Below are positions 54,428 to 62,846 of a DNA stretch of 64,000 nt, in pieces. The stretch is from Mediterraneibacter catenae (GTDB lineage: Bacteria > Bacillota > Clostridia > Lachnospirales > Lachnospiraceae). The stretch is from the NCBI RefSeq assembly GCF_008691045.1, contig NZ_VMSO01000002.1, forward strand, positions 62,001-126,000, given 5' to 3'. The notes under the pieces are model-generated. The model worked only from the letters and a program-made list of their open reading frames with translations, was not told the DNA's origin and made no database searches. Position 1 is the first letter of the stretch; each line of letters begins with the position of its first letter. Both the position numbers and the translations under genes were made by a program.

Positions 54428-55828
54428 ATGAATGAGCTAACGATCAATCTGAAGACAGAAGGAAAAACACCGCTGTATGAACAGATTTATGAATATATCC
54501 GTTCAGAGATCAGGGAAGGACATATCGTGAGCGGCGAGAAGCTTCCGTCTACGCGTGCACTGAGCCGTTATCTCGAGGTGAGCCGGAGTACTGTGGAATT
54601 GGCATATGAGCAGCTGCTTTCCGAAGGATATATTGAAGCGCAGCCGTATCGGGGGTATTTTGCCGCTCAGGTTGACGGTCTGTATCAGTTCCGCAGCCAG
54701 GATCAGCAGGAAAAGAAGATCAGTCCGAAAGCAAAAAAGTCATATTGCTATGACTTTACGCCGAACGGTGTAGATCTGAAGAGCTTTCCGTATAATGCCT
54801 GGAGAAAACTGTCGAAGGAATGTCTGTCCGATGACCGGGCAGAACTCTTTCGACTTGGATGTCCACAGGGCGAATATGGGCTGCGCAGGGCGATCAGTAG
54901 TTACCTGCACCAGGCTCGGGGAGTAAACTGTACTCCGGATCAGATTATTGTCGGAGCAGGAAACGATTATCTCATGATGCTGCTCTGCGCTATTATCGGA
55001 ACCAGGCATAAAGTTGCTCTCGAGAATCCTACGTATAAACAGGCGTACAGGCTGTTCGAAAATCTTTCGTGTGAGGTCTGTACAGTCGATATGGATGCAA
55101 AAGGAATGAGGGTGGACGAACTTGAGGCATCAGGCGCGGATATTGCATTTGTGATGCCCTCACATCAATATCCCCTTGGGACTGTAATGCCGATCAAAAG
55201 AAGGATGGAACTGCTCGGATGGGCAAACGAAGGAGTAAACCGGTATATCATAGAAGATGATTATGACAGCGAGTTTCGCTATAAAGGTAAGCCGATACCG
55301 GCTCTGCAGGGCTATGACGGAAAGGGAAAAGTCATTTATATAGGGACATTTTCCAAATCGATCGCACCTGCGATCCGTATGAGTTATCTTGTGTTGCCGG
55401 ATGAGCTTTGCGGTGTATATGATAAACGCTGCGGATTTATCAATTCAACTGTTTCGAAAGTGGATCAGCTTATCCTGCAGAAATTTATTGATGAAGGGTA
55501 TTATGAGCGCCATTTGAATAAAATGCGCGCCCTTTATAAAAGCAGGCATGATACACTCCTCTCAGCACTGAAGGACTGGCGCGGGGACTTTACTGTTTCC
55601 GGCGAGAATGCGGGAGTCCATCTCCTTTTGCATTTCCGCGATGGAAGAAGCGAGCAGGATTTGATCCGGCTTGCTGAAGAAAAAGGCATCAAGGTTTATG
55701 GTCTTTCAGAATATTTTGTCGAGGGCGAAAAGAAAAGAGAATCTGTTATACTTCTGGGATATGCAAATATGAATGAAGAAAAGATCAAAGAAGCAGTTGA
55801 ACTGTTAAAAAAAGCATGGAAAAAATAA
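54428..55828 (+). CDS. MocR-type regulator (GntR helix-turn-helix fused to aminotransferase)
   Basis: A 466-residue chimera. A GntR winged helix (about 10-75, PLYEQIYEYIRSEIREG and SRSTVELAYEQLLSEGYI) is followed by a fold-type I aminotransferase-like domain (PLP lysine in IGTFSKSIAPAIRMSY). The family includes PdxR, which controls vitamin B6 genes, and GabR. No pdx or gab genes are nearby, so the target is open. It starts 3 bp after glnS with only a weak ribosome binding site. Confidence 0.9.
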   Translation: MNELTINLKTEGKTPLYEQIYEYIRSEIREGHIVSGEKLPSTRALSRYLEVSRSTVELAYEQLLSEGYIEAQPYRGYFAAQVDGLYQFRSQDQQEKKISPKAKKSYCYDFTPNGVDLKSFPYNAWRKLSKECLSDDRAELFRLGCPQGEYGLRRAISSYLHQARGVNCTPDQIIVGAGNDYLMMLLCAIIGTRHKVALENPTYKQAYRLFENLSCEVCTVDMDAKGMRVDELEASGADIAFVMPSHQYPLGTVMPIKRRMELLGWANEGVNRYIIEDDYDSEFRYKGKPIPALQGYDGKGKVIYIGTFSKSIAPAIRMSYLVLPDELCGVYDKRCGFINSTVSKVDQLILQKFIDEGYYERHLNKMRALYKSRHDTLLSALKDWRGDFTVSGENAGVHLLLHFRDGRSEQDLIRLAEEKGIKVYGLSEYFVEGEKKRESVILLGYANMNEEKIKEAVELLKKAWKK

Positions 55829-55830
55829 AC

Positions 55831-55854
55831 TGCCGGGAGATAATACTCCCGGCA
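55831..55854. terminator. Bidirectional terminator between convergent genes
   Basis: Perfect 9-bp arms TGCCGGGAG/CTCCCGGCA. The minus side has TTTATTTTTT directly after the stem, so it mainly serves the minus-strand membrane protein gene; the plus side is T-poor. Confidence 0.75.
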
Positions 55855-55872
55855 ATATTCGTATCTGTGATA

Positions 55873-56139
55873 TCATTCTTCTTCTGAAGATTCATCGGAT
55901 TCATTTGCATCCGTTTCAGTATCTTTTTCTGACGTCTTCCCGGACTCTTTTTTCAGAGACACATATTCCCTTTCTGCCGGCTGTAAATCGGCATCAAGGT
56001 CGAAATCCTCATCCTCTGTAAAATCTGACTTGTTTTCGTCAATATCGCCGGAACTGTTTTTGCAGAAGTATGCAATGGCAAGTCCGATCGCTGTTCCGAT
56101 GACAGCAAAGATACCAAACCATTTAATTAATTTTTTCAA
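55873..56139 (-). CDS. Small membrane protein with acidic tail (YtxH-like)
   Basis: An 88-residue protein with one N-terminal glycine-containing membrane span (about 7-27, WFGIFAVIGTAIGLAIAYF). A very acidic, Ser/Glu-rich tail ends DESSEEE. It resembles YtxH-type stress proteins only loosely. The start is TTG 56139, with AAAGGAG 8 nt upstream and no ATG. Confidence 0.75.
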   Translation of the reverse strand: MKKLIKWFGIFAVIGTAIGLAIAYFCKNSSGDIDENKSDFTEDEDFDLDADLQPAEREYVSLKKESGKTSEKDTETDANESDESSEEE

Positions 56140-56214
56140 TGCAAGATCTCCTTTCTGCCAGAAGATGTACTCCGGATAGTATTACGACAGGAGAACATCC
56201 CGAATATGTTTATT

Positions 56215-56243
56215 ATTGTAATACTTTTTCATATTAATTACAA
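56215..56243 (-). promoter_or_regulatory. Promoter of the acidic-tail membrane protein, with dyad
   Basis: On the minus strand, TTGTAA (56238-56243), 17 bp, TACAAT (56215-56220). The two boxes are part of an inverted repeat TATTGTAAT (56214-56222) / ATTACAATA (56237-56245), a possible operator. Confidence 0.55.
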
Positions 56244-56265
56244 TAGCCGGAAATGAAAATAACAT

Positions 56266-56294
56266 TTTACAGAAAGGCAAATCTATAGTATAAT
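56266..56294 (+). promoter_or_regulatory. Promoter of purA
   Basis: TTTACA (56266-56271), 17 bp, perfect TATAAT (56289-56294), 72 bp before the ATG. Confidence 0.8.
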
Positions 56295-56366
56295 TCTAAC
56301 GGCGGCTGTTTGCTGAAGCCGCTGTCAATAATATATCGGCTAACACGATACGCAGGAGGAATAAAA

Positions 56367-57647
56367 ATGGTAAAAGCAGTAGTTGGTGCAAACTGGGGCG
56401 ATGAAGGAAAGGGCAAGATCACAGATATGCTCGGAAAAGAATCCGATATCATCGTACGTTTTCAGGGTGGTGCGAACGCAGGCCACACGATCGTAAACGA
56501 TTATGGCAAATTTGCGCTGCATACACTGCCGTCCGGAGTATTTTACGGACATACGACGAGTATTATCGGAAACGGAGTTGCACTTGATGTGCCCAGATTA
56601 TTTGAAGAGATCAAGTCCATCGTGGACCGCGGTGTTCCGATGCCAAAGATCCTTGTCTCTGACAGAGCGCAGATGGTAATGTCCTATCACAAGAATTTTG
56701 ATGCCTATGAGGAGGAACGTCTGGGAGGAAAATCTTTCGGTTCCACAAAATCGGGAATCGCACCATTCTATTCGGACAAATATGCGAAGATCGGTTTCCA
56801 GGTGAGCGAACTCTTTGACGATGATCTGCTCAGAGAAAAAGTTGTCCGGATCGCAGAACAGAAAAACGTGCTGCTCGAACATCTTTACCATAAACCTCTG
56901 ATCGATCCTGATGAATTATACAAAGAGCTGATGAGCTACAAAGAGATGGTAGAGCCTTATGTATGCAATGTATCTCTGTTCCTTCACAATGCTCTGAAGG
57001 AAGGAAAGAACATTCTGTTAGAGGGACAGCTCGGTTCACTGAAAGACCCGGATCACGGAATTTATCCGATGGTCACATCTTCATCCACACTTGCAGCATA
57101 CGGAGCAATCGGCGCAGGTATCCCGCCGTATGAGATCAAGCAGATCATCACAGTGTGCAAGGCATATTCCAGCGCAGTCGGAGCAGGCGCTTTTGTAAGC
57201 GAAATATTCGGTGATGAGGCCGACGAACTGAGAAACCGCGGAGGAGACGGCGGCGAGTACGGCGCTACAACAGGACGTCCGAGACGTGTGGGATGGTTTG
57301 ACTGTGTTGCTTCCAAATACGGCTGCAGAATGCAGGGCACGACAGACGTAGCATTTACAGTACTCGATGTTCTCGGATATCTGGACGAAATCCCGGTGTG
57401 CGTGGGATATGAGATCAATGGTGAAGTTACAACAGAATTTCCGGTTACACATCTTCTTGAAAAAGCAAAACCTGTATTCAAGACACTCCCGGGATGGAAG
57501 ACGGATATCCGGGGAATCAAAAAGTATGAAGATCTTCCGGAAAACTGCAGGAATTATATTGAGTTTATAGAAAAGGAGATCGGTTACCCGATCACAATGA
57601 TCAGTAACGGTCCGGGAAGAGAAGATATCATCTACCGCAACAGATAA
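56367..57647 (+). CDS. purA: Adenylosuccinate synthetase
   Basis: Joins IMP and aspartate with GTP, the first committed step to AMP. The 426-residue protein has the GTP loop GANWGDEGKGKITD at about 6-19, NAGHTIV with the catalytic His, and TTGRPRRVGWFD. ATG 56367 follows AGGAGG; an upstream in-frame start is in the leader. Confidence 0.97.
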   Translation: MVKAVVGANWGDEGKGKITDMLGKESDIIVRFQGGANAGHTIVNDYGKFALHTLPSGVFYGHTTSIIGNGVALDVPRLFEEIKSIVDRGVPMPKILVSDRAQMVMSYHKNFDAYEEERLGGKSFGSTKSGIAPFYSDKYAKIGFQVSELFDDDLLREKVVRIAEQKNVLLEHLYHKPLIDPDELYKELMSYKEMVEPYVCNVSLFLHNALKEGKNILLEGQLGSLKDPDHGIYPMVTSSSTLAAYGAIGAGIPPYEIKQIITVCKAYSSAVGAGAFVSEIFGDEADELRNRGGDGGEYGATTGRPRRVGWFDCVASKYGCRMQGTTDVAFTVLDVLGYLDEIPVCVGYEINGEVTTEFPVTHLLEKAKPVFKTLPGWKTDIRGIKKYEDLPENCRNYIEFIEKEIGYPITMISNGPGREDIIYRNR

Positions 57648-57698
57648 GATGCCGCATATTTAATAATATCCGGCAAACAGACGTAAGCACAAAGCTAT

Positions 57699-57753
57699 AA
57701 ATCTGCCGATGTACAGTGCCGTATCAGGCCGGAAGTACAGCGGCAGATTTTTT
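57699..57753 (+). terminator. Terminator after purA
   Basis: 16-bp arms AAATCTGCCGATGTAC (57699-57714) and GTACAGCGGCAGATTT (57735-57750) with one mismatch, followed by TTT. Confidence 0.85.
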
Positions 57754-57815
57754 GTCATATCTCCGAATATTGAAGCATATAATATAAGGCTGAGATTAAA
57801 GAAGGAGGTATTTTT

Positions 57816-57974
57816 ATGCGTCAGGACAATAATGAAACGGCAGGGAATATGATATCGATGGAAGAATACCTGAAGAGGAGACAAGCGATGACACCGCCTG
57901 CCGGCAGAGGGCAGACGGAGAGTGCAAAAGAGACAGAGACAGCTCTTAAACTGGCAGAGCTGTTATATGTCTGA
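57816..57974 (+). CDS. Small protein, 52 residues, unknown
   Basis: ATG 57816 follows a strong AAGGAGG at ideal spacing and a TATAAT at 57778-57783. The product begins MRQDNNETAGNMISMEEYLK and ends with the helix ALKLAELLYV, with no membrane span. It overlaps the end of the convergent membrane protein gene by 12 bp. I do not recognise a family, but promoter-like and translation signals support it. Confidence 0.6.
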   Translation: MRQDNNETAGNMISMEEYLKRRQAMTPPAGRGQTESAKETETALKLAELLYV

Positions 57975-58193
57975 TCGATCACGATCCTGATCATTACCGC
58001 GGTCTTTTAACAGACGGGCAATCAGTATGAAAGCATATAATAAGACCGGGATCAGTATGGTTGCAGCTATGGAGGCTTTGAGCAGGGCGTCAGCCGTCGG
58101 TGAGTCGATGAGTGCAAAGACCAGAGTGGCAGCATACATGCATATAAGCAGGATAGCTCCGATCAGTGCGAGGATCCGTTTTAATTTATTCAT
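57963..58193 (-). CDS. Small membrane protein, two spans
   Basis: A 76-residue protein with membrane spans at about 5-27 and 39-61, then a charged tail KDRGNDQDRDRSDI. ATG 58193 has AAGGAG 7 nt upstream; an ATG 6 bp earlier is too close to that site. The leader RNA would contain the palindromic repeat at 58221-58283. Function unknown. Confidence 0.75.
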   Translation of the reverse strand: MNKLKRILALIGAILLICMYAATLVFALIDSPTADALLKASIAATILIPVLLYAFILIARLLKDRGNDQDRDRSDI

Positions 58194-58220
58194 AGTCATG
58201 CTCCTTGTTGTGATGTTGAG

Positions 58221-58283
58221 GTAACAGTTCAGTTCGCGTCATTTGCAAAGACGCAGCGTGCTTACTTCGGATGAACTGTTAAC
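58221..58283. repeat. Palindromic intergenic element (copy 2)
   Basis: Arms GTAACAGTTCA and TGAACTGTTAAC enclose a GCGTC-ATTTGCAAA-GACGC hairpin and the segment AGCGTGCTTACTTCGG. This core matches the 7.5-kb element (GCAAAG-CGCA-AGCGTGCTTA-TTGCGG), so the two are members of one repeat family. Confidence 0.75.
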
Positions 58284-58286
58284 TAC

Positions 58287-58315
58287 AGTATAACCAAAAT
58301 AACGGTTTACGGCAA
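58287..58315 (-). promoter_or_regulatory. Promoter of the two-span membrane protein
   Basis: On the minus strand, TTGCCG (58310-58315), 17 bp, TATACT (58287-58292). Its -35 overlaps the -35 of the divergent SEC-C gene promoter. Confidence 0.6.
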
Positions 58316-58334
58316 ACAGAAATTGGTATATAAT
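58306..58334 (+). promoter_or_regulatory. Promoter of the SEC-C gene
   Basis: TTTACG (58306-58311), 17 bp, perfect TATAAT (58329-58334), 46 bp before the ATG. Confidence 0.75.
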
Positions 58335-58379
58335 AGGTGACGATGGATTTTTAGATCAAAGATAAAGGAGTAATATACA

Positions 58380-58895
58380 ATGAGTGAAAAAAGTTTATTA
58401 GATCAGTGGCGTAGTATGGCATATGACCAGACACTGTCAAAAGATCAGCTTGAAAAATTCTGGGCAAATTACTTTCTGATCGAGAAAGGAATCTATGAGA
58501 AGCTGCTTGCAGATCCGGATACAGTAGTGAAAGGAACTGTAAAAGAGCTGGCGGAAAAATATGGACAGGATGTTATGACAATGGTCGGATTCCTTGACGG
58601 TATTAATGACAGCCTTGTGACACCGAACCCGATAGAGACTATGACTGAGGATACGGAAGTAAGCCTTGGATTTGACAAAGAGAGTCTTTATAAAAACATG
58701 GTAGATGCGAAGGCTGACTGGCTGTATGAACTGCCTCAGTGGGATGCGATTTTTGATGAAGAGACAAGAAAGCGTCTCTACAGGGAGCAGAAAGCATCGG
58801 GGACGATCCGCAAGCCGAAGAAGATCGGAAGAAATGATCCGTGTCCGTGCGGCAGCGGCAAAAAGTATAAAAAGTGCTGCGGAAGAAATGTATAA
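58380..58895 (+). CDS. SEC-C motif protein
   Basis: A 171-residue protein. The C-terminus is a zinc-binding SEC-C motif (about 150-169, [18 protein letters not shown]) like that of SecA. The N-terminal ~130 residues are a helical domain of unknown function seen with such motifs in clostridia. AAGGAG lies upstream. YdcF starts in the base after the stop codon. Confidence 0.85.
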   Translation: MSEKSLLDQWRSMAYDQTLSKDQLEKFWANYFLIEKGIYEKLLADPDTVVKGTVKELAEKYGQDVMTMVGFLDGINDSLVTPNPIETMTEDTEVSLGFDKESLYKNMVDAKADWLYELPQWDAIFDEETRKRLYREQKASGTIRKPKKIGRNDPCPCGSGKKYKKCCGRNV

Positions 58896-59621
58896 ATGAG
58901 ATATTATTTTCTGATCACAGGCATTTTGTGTATTGTGTATTATCTGATACTTGTATGGTATTCACGAAAGCTGCGATCGACTTTTGCAGTCTTCTGGCTG
59001 TTTGGCGGCGGCGTACATCTTATTTTGGGATGTGCGCCGTTTCCTGCATACATGTATACTTTGATAGCTCTGGTCTGTGCAGCAGGCTGGATCTGTCTCG
59101 CAGCTGTCGAGGCAAAGATATTATCCGGCATGGTCTCACGCTGTGACAGGGAGACAGACTGGATCATTGTCCTGGGTGCACAAGTAAAAGGAAGAAATAT
59201 CACAGATTCGTTAAAACGACGTCTCGACAAGGCTGTCACATATCTGAAACGTTTTCCGGAAACAAAAGTTATTGTCTCCGGAGGACAGGGGCCCGGTGAA
59301 GAGATTTCCGAGGCGGAGGCGATGGCTGAATATATGATCCGATGCGGGATCAGCAGCAGAAGGATAATAAAAGAAGACCTTTCTACATCAACCCGGGAAA
59401 ATCTGCAGTACAGCAGGAAATATGTGGATGCGGATAAAGAGAAGATCGGGATCGTAACAAATGGATTTCATATGTACAGGGCGCTTCTGATCGCAGCCCG
59501 GGAGGGGTATCGGAATGTATATAAGATCCCTGCCAGTTCAAATCCCGTATTCCAGATCAATTATCTGATGAGAGAGTTCTTTGCGGTTATTCATGTGTGG
59601 CTTAGTGACAAAATGAAATGA
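58896..59621 (+). CDS. YdcF/SanA-family (DUF218) protein
   Basis: A 241-residue protein with N-terminal membrane spans (about 3-22, 28-48, 52-72) and a DUF218 domain (about 85-225). The domain carries WIIVLGAQVKGRNITDSLKRRL, VIVSGGQGPGEEISEAEAM and EDLSTSTRENLQYS. Relatives act in envelope or vancomycin-resistance-related processes; the exact role is unknown. It starts directly after the SEC-C gene and its stop overlaps the aldo-keto reductase leader. Confidence 0.88.
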   Translation: MRYYFLITGILCIVYYLILVWYSRKLRSTFAVFWLFGGGVHLILGCAPFPAYMYTLIALVCAAGWICLAAVEAKILSGMVSRCDRETDWIIVLGAQVKGRNITDSLKRRLDKAVTYLKRFPETKVIVSGGQGPGEEISEAEAMAEYMIRCGISSRRIIKEDLSTSTRENLQYSRKYVDADKEKIGIVTNGFHMYRALLIAAREGYRNVYKIPASSNPVFQINYLMREFFAVIHVWLSDKMK

Positions 59622-59632
59622 GGAAAATAAAA

Positions 59633-60502
59633 ATGAAAAAAGATAATGTATTGAAACAAGAAGAGTGCTATATACTGAATAATGGTGTACAGATACCGGC
59701 CATAGCGTTCGGAACATATAAGGCAGCTGATGGAAAGAATGCAGATGTGATACGGATGGCGATCGAAGCAGGGTACAGATATTTTGATACAGCGTCTTTC
59801 TATGAAACAGAAACCTATCTGGCGGAGGCAATCCGCGAGAGCGGACGCTCCAGGGATGAATTTTTTATCGCAAGCAAACTTTGGAAAACTGAAATGGGAT
59901 ACGAGAATGTCAAGAGAGCATTCAGCCGTACTCTCGAGAACCTTGAGACAGATTATCTTGATCTTTACCTGATCCACTGGCCGCTGCCTGAGCCGGGATA
60001 CAGGGAGTGGAAACAACTGGACAGAGAGACATGGAGAGCGATGGAAGATTTGTATGAGGAAGGGAAGATCCGGGCAATCGGCCTAAGCAACTTCCTGCCG
60101 TATCATATCGATAACATACTTAAAGACTGCCGAGTAAAACCTGCGGTGAATCAGATCGAATATCACCCCGGTTACAGCCAGGAAGCGACAGTATATTATT
60201 GTCAGGAGAGGGATATTCGCGTACAGGCATGGAGTCCGGTCGGTCGGCGTCGTGTTCTGGAAGAGCCGTTAGTGAAAGAACTGGCCGGGAAGTATGGAGT
60301 ATCGCCGGCGCAGATCTGTCTGAAATTTGCAGTCCAGAGGGGGATAATACCTCTGCCGAAATCTTCCTCGATCGATCGAATGAAAGAGAATCTTGATCTG
60401 TATTCCTTTGAGATGGACCAGGAAGACATCTGGAAGCTCGCAACGATGCCCCAGGCAGGATGGTCGGGAGAACATCCGGACAGGGTGCGGGTGGCCATAT
60501 GA
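59633..60502 (+). CDS. Aldo/keto reductase
   Basis: A 289-residue NADPH-dependent (beta/alpha)8 reductase. Tetrad: Asp in AGYRYFDTASFYETE with its Tyr, Lys in ASKLWKTEMGY, and His in YLIHWPLPEPGY. Cofactor motifs are LPKSSSIDRMKENL. The substrate is unknown. ATG 59633 has GAGG about 9 nt upstream; an earlier ATG overlaps the YdcF stop. Confidence 0.9.
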   Translation: MKKDNVLKQEECYILNNGVQIPAIAFGTYKAADGKNADVIRMAIEAGYRYFDTASFYETETYLAEAIRESGRSRDEFFIASKLWKTEMGYENVKRAFSRTLENLETDYLDLYLIHWPLPEPGYREWKQLDRETWRAMEDLYEEGKIRAIGLSNFLPYHIDNILKDCRVKPAVNQIEYHPGYSQEATVYYCQERDIRVQAWSPVGRRRVLEEPLVKELAGKYGVSPAQICLKFAVQRGIIPLPKSSSIDRMKENLDLYSFEMDQEDIWKLATMPQAGWSGEHPDRVRVAI

Positions 60503-60583
60503 ACAAAACTGAGCGGTAAAGTATAATTTTATCGGCAGATGGGCATAATTGATTCTGAATCTGAAGAAAGAGGAGGTATCATT

Positions 60584-60913
60584 ATGCCGGAGTTGAAATG
60601 TACGGTACAGACATGTGTACACAATCAGCAGTATCTTTGTGACCTTGACAAAATCCAGGTCGGTGGAGAGAATGCCAAGAATCCGCAGGAGACATGCTGC
60701 GACAGCTTTCAGGAAAGAAAAGAAGGAAGTTATGTTAATTCAATGAATTCCATGAATGAGGCGTCTGACCGCTCGGCTATCGACTGCAAAGCCACGAACT
60801 GTATGTACAACGAGCAGTGCAAATGTCATGCCGGAAAGATCAGCGTAGAGGGCGGAAGCGCAAGCTCGTCCGACGGAACCGAATGCGCGACATTTCAGTG
60901 CCATTGTGGTTAA
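60584..60913 (+). CDS. DUF1540 protein with two cysteine-rich repeats
   Basis: A 109-residue protein made of two DUF1540 modules (MPELKCTVQTCVHNQQYLC and IDCKATNCMYNEQCKCHAG) joined by a Ser/Asn/Met linker. Each module has about five cysteines in a spacing that suggests metal binding. Such proteins are common in spore-formers; function unknown. GAGGAGG precedes the ATG. Confidence 0.85.
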   Translation: MPELKCTVQTCVHNQQYLCDLDKIQVGGENAKNPQETCCDSFQERKEGSYVNSMNSMNEASDRSAIDCKATNCMYNEQCKCHAGKISVEGGSASSSDGTECATFQCHCG

Positions 60914-60932
60914 TTAAAAATATCAGAAGAAT

Positions 60933-60962
60933 TAAGAGGGCGGGGGATTACCTGTCCTCTTA
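60933..60962 (+). terminator. Weak hairpin after the DUF1540 gene
   Basis: TAAGAGG (60933-60939) pairs with CCTCTTA (60956-60962), then TGATTTTGG. The stem is short and the T-run poor. The rest of the 213-bp gap holds only the metA promoter. Confidence 0.45.
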
Positions 60963-61057
60963 TGATTTTGGACAAACTGTTCCTGTGAGCTGGCTGATTT
61001 TTCTTTCGTAAGAGCCGGGAGTAGAATATGAAAAGTTCGTGAGGCTTGCAAAACTTG

Positions 61058-61087
61058 TTGACTGCCTCGGAAAGTAAGCGGTATAAT
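61058..61087 (+). promoter_or_regulatory. Promoter of metA
   Basis: TTGACT (61058-61063), 18 bp, perfect TATAAT (61082-61087), 39 bp before the ATG. The leader is too short for a SAM riboswitch or methionine T-box. Confidence 0.75.
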
Positions 61088-61126
61088 AATTTTACTGCAC
61101 ACTAAAGTATAAAGGGGATAATTATT

Positions 61127-62062
61127 ATGCCGATTCGGGTACAAAACGACCTTCCGGTAAAAGAGATACTGGAACATGAAAATATATTTGTTATGGATGA
61201 GTACAGGGCTGCGCATCAGGATATCAGGCCTCTGAGTATCGGACTACTGAATCTGATGCCGCTGAAAGAGGACACTGAACTTCAGATCCTGCGTTCTCTG
61301 TCCAATACGCCCATCCAGGTGGATGTGACCTTTGTGCGAATGACGAGCCATGTGTCAAAGAATACCTCCACAAGCCATATTTATAAATTCTACGAGCCGT
61401 TTGAGAGTATCTGCGATAAGAAATTCGACGGATTCATCATAACAGGGGCACCGGTAGAGCAGATGCCGTTTGAAGAGGTGGACTACTGGGAAGAACTCAA
61501 GAAGATCATGGAGTGGACGAAGACGAATGTAACATCCACGCTGCACCTCTGCTGGGGAGCACAGGCAGGAATCTACTATCACTACGGGATCGATAAGGCA
61601 GATCTGCCTAAGAAACTGTCCGGTGTGTACCGGCACCGCGTGAGAAACCGCAGGATTCCGCTTGTGAGAGGGTTTGATGATGTGTTTATGGCGCCTCATT
61701 CAAGACATACGGAAGTACCGCAGGACTTGCTGGAGGCAGATGAGAGAATTACGATTCTGGCGGATTCCAGACAGGCGGGAGTATTTCTGTGCATGGCGCA
61801 GGAGGGCAGACAGATCTTCGTGATGGGACATCCGGAATATGACAGGATGACTCTGGACGCAGAGTATAAGAGAGATATGGGACGAGGCCTGAATCCGCAG
61901 ATACCGGAGAACTATTATCCGGATGATGACCCGGAGAACAAGCCTGTACTTACCTGGAGATCACATGCAAACAACCTGTATACGAACTGGGTGAACTACT
62001 ATGTATATCAGGCGACGCCTTACGATCTGTATGGGACGCCTGCAGCAGCTCAGCGCGACTGA
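61127..62062 (+). CDS. metA: Homoserine O-acetyltransferase (MetA family)
   Basis: First committed step of methionine synthesis. The 311-residue protein has the nucleophile Cys142 in LHLCWGAQAG and FVMGHPEYDR with the His/Glu pair. Residue 111 is Glu (GAPVEQMPFEEVDYW). In this family Glu111 marks acetyl-CoA use, while Gly111 (E. coli) marks succinyl-CoA use, so an acetyltransferase is predicted despite the common succinyl label. AAGGGG lies before the ATG. It converges on an AraC-type gene. Confidence 0.93.
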   Translation: MPIRVQNDLPVKEILEHENIFVMDEYRAAHQDIRPLSIGLLNLMPLKEDTELQILRSLSNTPIQVDVTFVRMTSHVSKNTSTSHIYKFYEPFESICDKKFDGFIITGAPVEQMPFEEVDYWEELKKIMEWTKTNVTSTLHLCWGAQAGIYYHYGIDKADLPKKLSGVYRHRVRNRRIPLVRGFDDVFMAPHSRHTEVPQDLLEADERITILADSRQAGVFLCMAQEGRQIFVMGHPEYDRMTLDAEYKRDMGRGLNPQIPENYYPDDDPENKPVLTWRSHANNLYTNWVNYYVYQATPYDLYGTPAAAQRD

Positions 62063-62078
62063 TGTTACGATTTTCAGT

Positions 62079-62846
62079 CTAAGTTTTCCGCTTTTTGCGT
62101 ACATAGTCCTTTGGAGTATACATCGTATATTTTTTAAATACTGTTGAAAAATAACTGCTGGTCGAAAAGTTCAGAAGCATAGCTGTTTCAGTGACGGACT
62201 TCCCTTCGGTCAGCAGTTTTTTTGCATATTCGACTTTCTGGGCGTTAATAAAGTGGCGCGGCGAAACTCCGAGCTGATTCTTGAATTTCTGCTTAAACTG
62301 CGAGCAGGACAGACCTGCGGTAGCTGCCAGATCTTCCAGAGAAAGTTCCTGTGACGGATCTGCAAGGATTCTCTCATAGACTTTCCGGATGTCGGGGGAC
62401 ATGGGGAATGGTTCTCTTTTAGAGTAGCTGATAATCAGATGCAGGAACAAGAGCAGATGTGAAGCTATGAGAAAGGGATCTGCATTGTCTTTCGCCAGTT
62501 CAAATGTCTGCCGGATAAAAGGAACTGTCCTGCGGATCACTGTCCTAACGACATGGTGAGGCAGAGCTTTAAGCTGATCAATGAGGTGACGGGCAGCGGC
62601 ACTGTTCAGAAAGAGAAAGTCATTCTCAGTGCTGATGTCAATCTGAAACCAGTAAAGGTCCCCTACAGTCACAGGAATCTGATTAGTTCCGTGTATCTCA
62701 TTTGGAAACGAAACGAAAACTTCCCCTCCGGAGAATTCGTAGTCTTTCTCCTCTGTCGAAAATGAGAATGTCCCCTTGGCGGGAATGGAAAATTCAAATG
62801 CATCTTTATGATAATGCCAGAAAATAGGGAAGTTCCAGAGTGGCAA
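62079..62846 (-). CDS. AraC-family regulator lacking its normal start (5' truncated)
   Basis: 255 codons encode an AraC cupin part (WHYHKDAFEFSIPAKGTFSF, about 10-80) and a complete double helix-turn-helix (about 160-252, LEDLAATAGLSCSQFKQKF, then FSTSSYFSTVFKKYTMYTPKDY). The frame has no ATG. The first usable start is TTG 62846 with no Shine-Dalgarno, and upstream codons are antisense of a glycosidase remnant. Relatives have extra residues before the WH motif, so the gene has probably lost its beginning and promoter. It could be expressed weakly or be dead. Confidence 0.75.
   Translation of the reverse strand: MPLWNFPIFWHYHKDAFEFSIPAKGTFSFSTEEKDYEFSGGEVFVSFPNEIHGTNQIPVTVGDLYWFQIDISTENDFLFLNSAAARHLIDQLKALPHHVVRTVIRRTVPFIRQTFELAKDNADPFLIASHLLLFLHLIISYSKREPFPMSPDIRKVYERILADPSQELSLEDLAATAGLSCSQFKQKFKNQLGVSPRHFINAQKVEYAKKLLTEGKSVTETAMLLNFSTSSYFSTVFKKYTMYTPKDYVRKKRKT

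Noticed and set aside
60914-61126. Possible SAM riboswitch or methionine T-box before metA
   Set aside because: The promoter sits about 40 nt from the start codon and no T-box sequence or SAM aptamer stem is visible.
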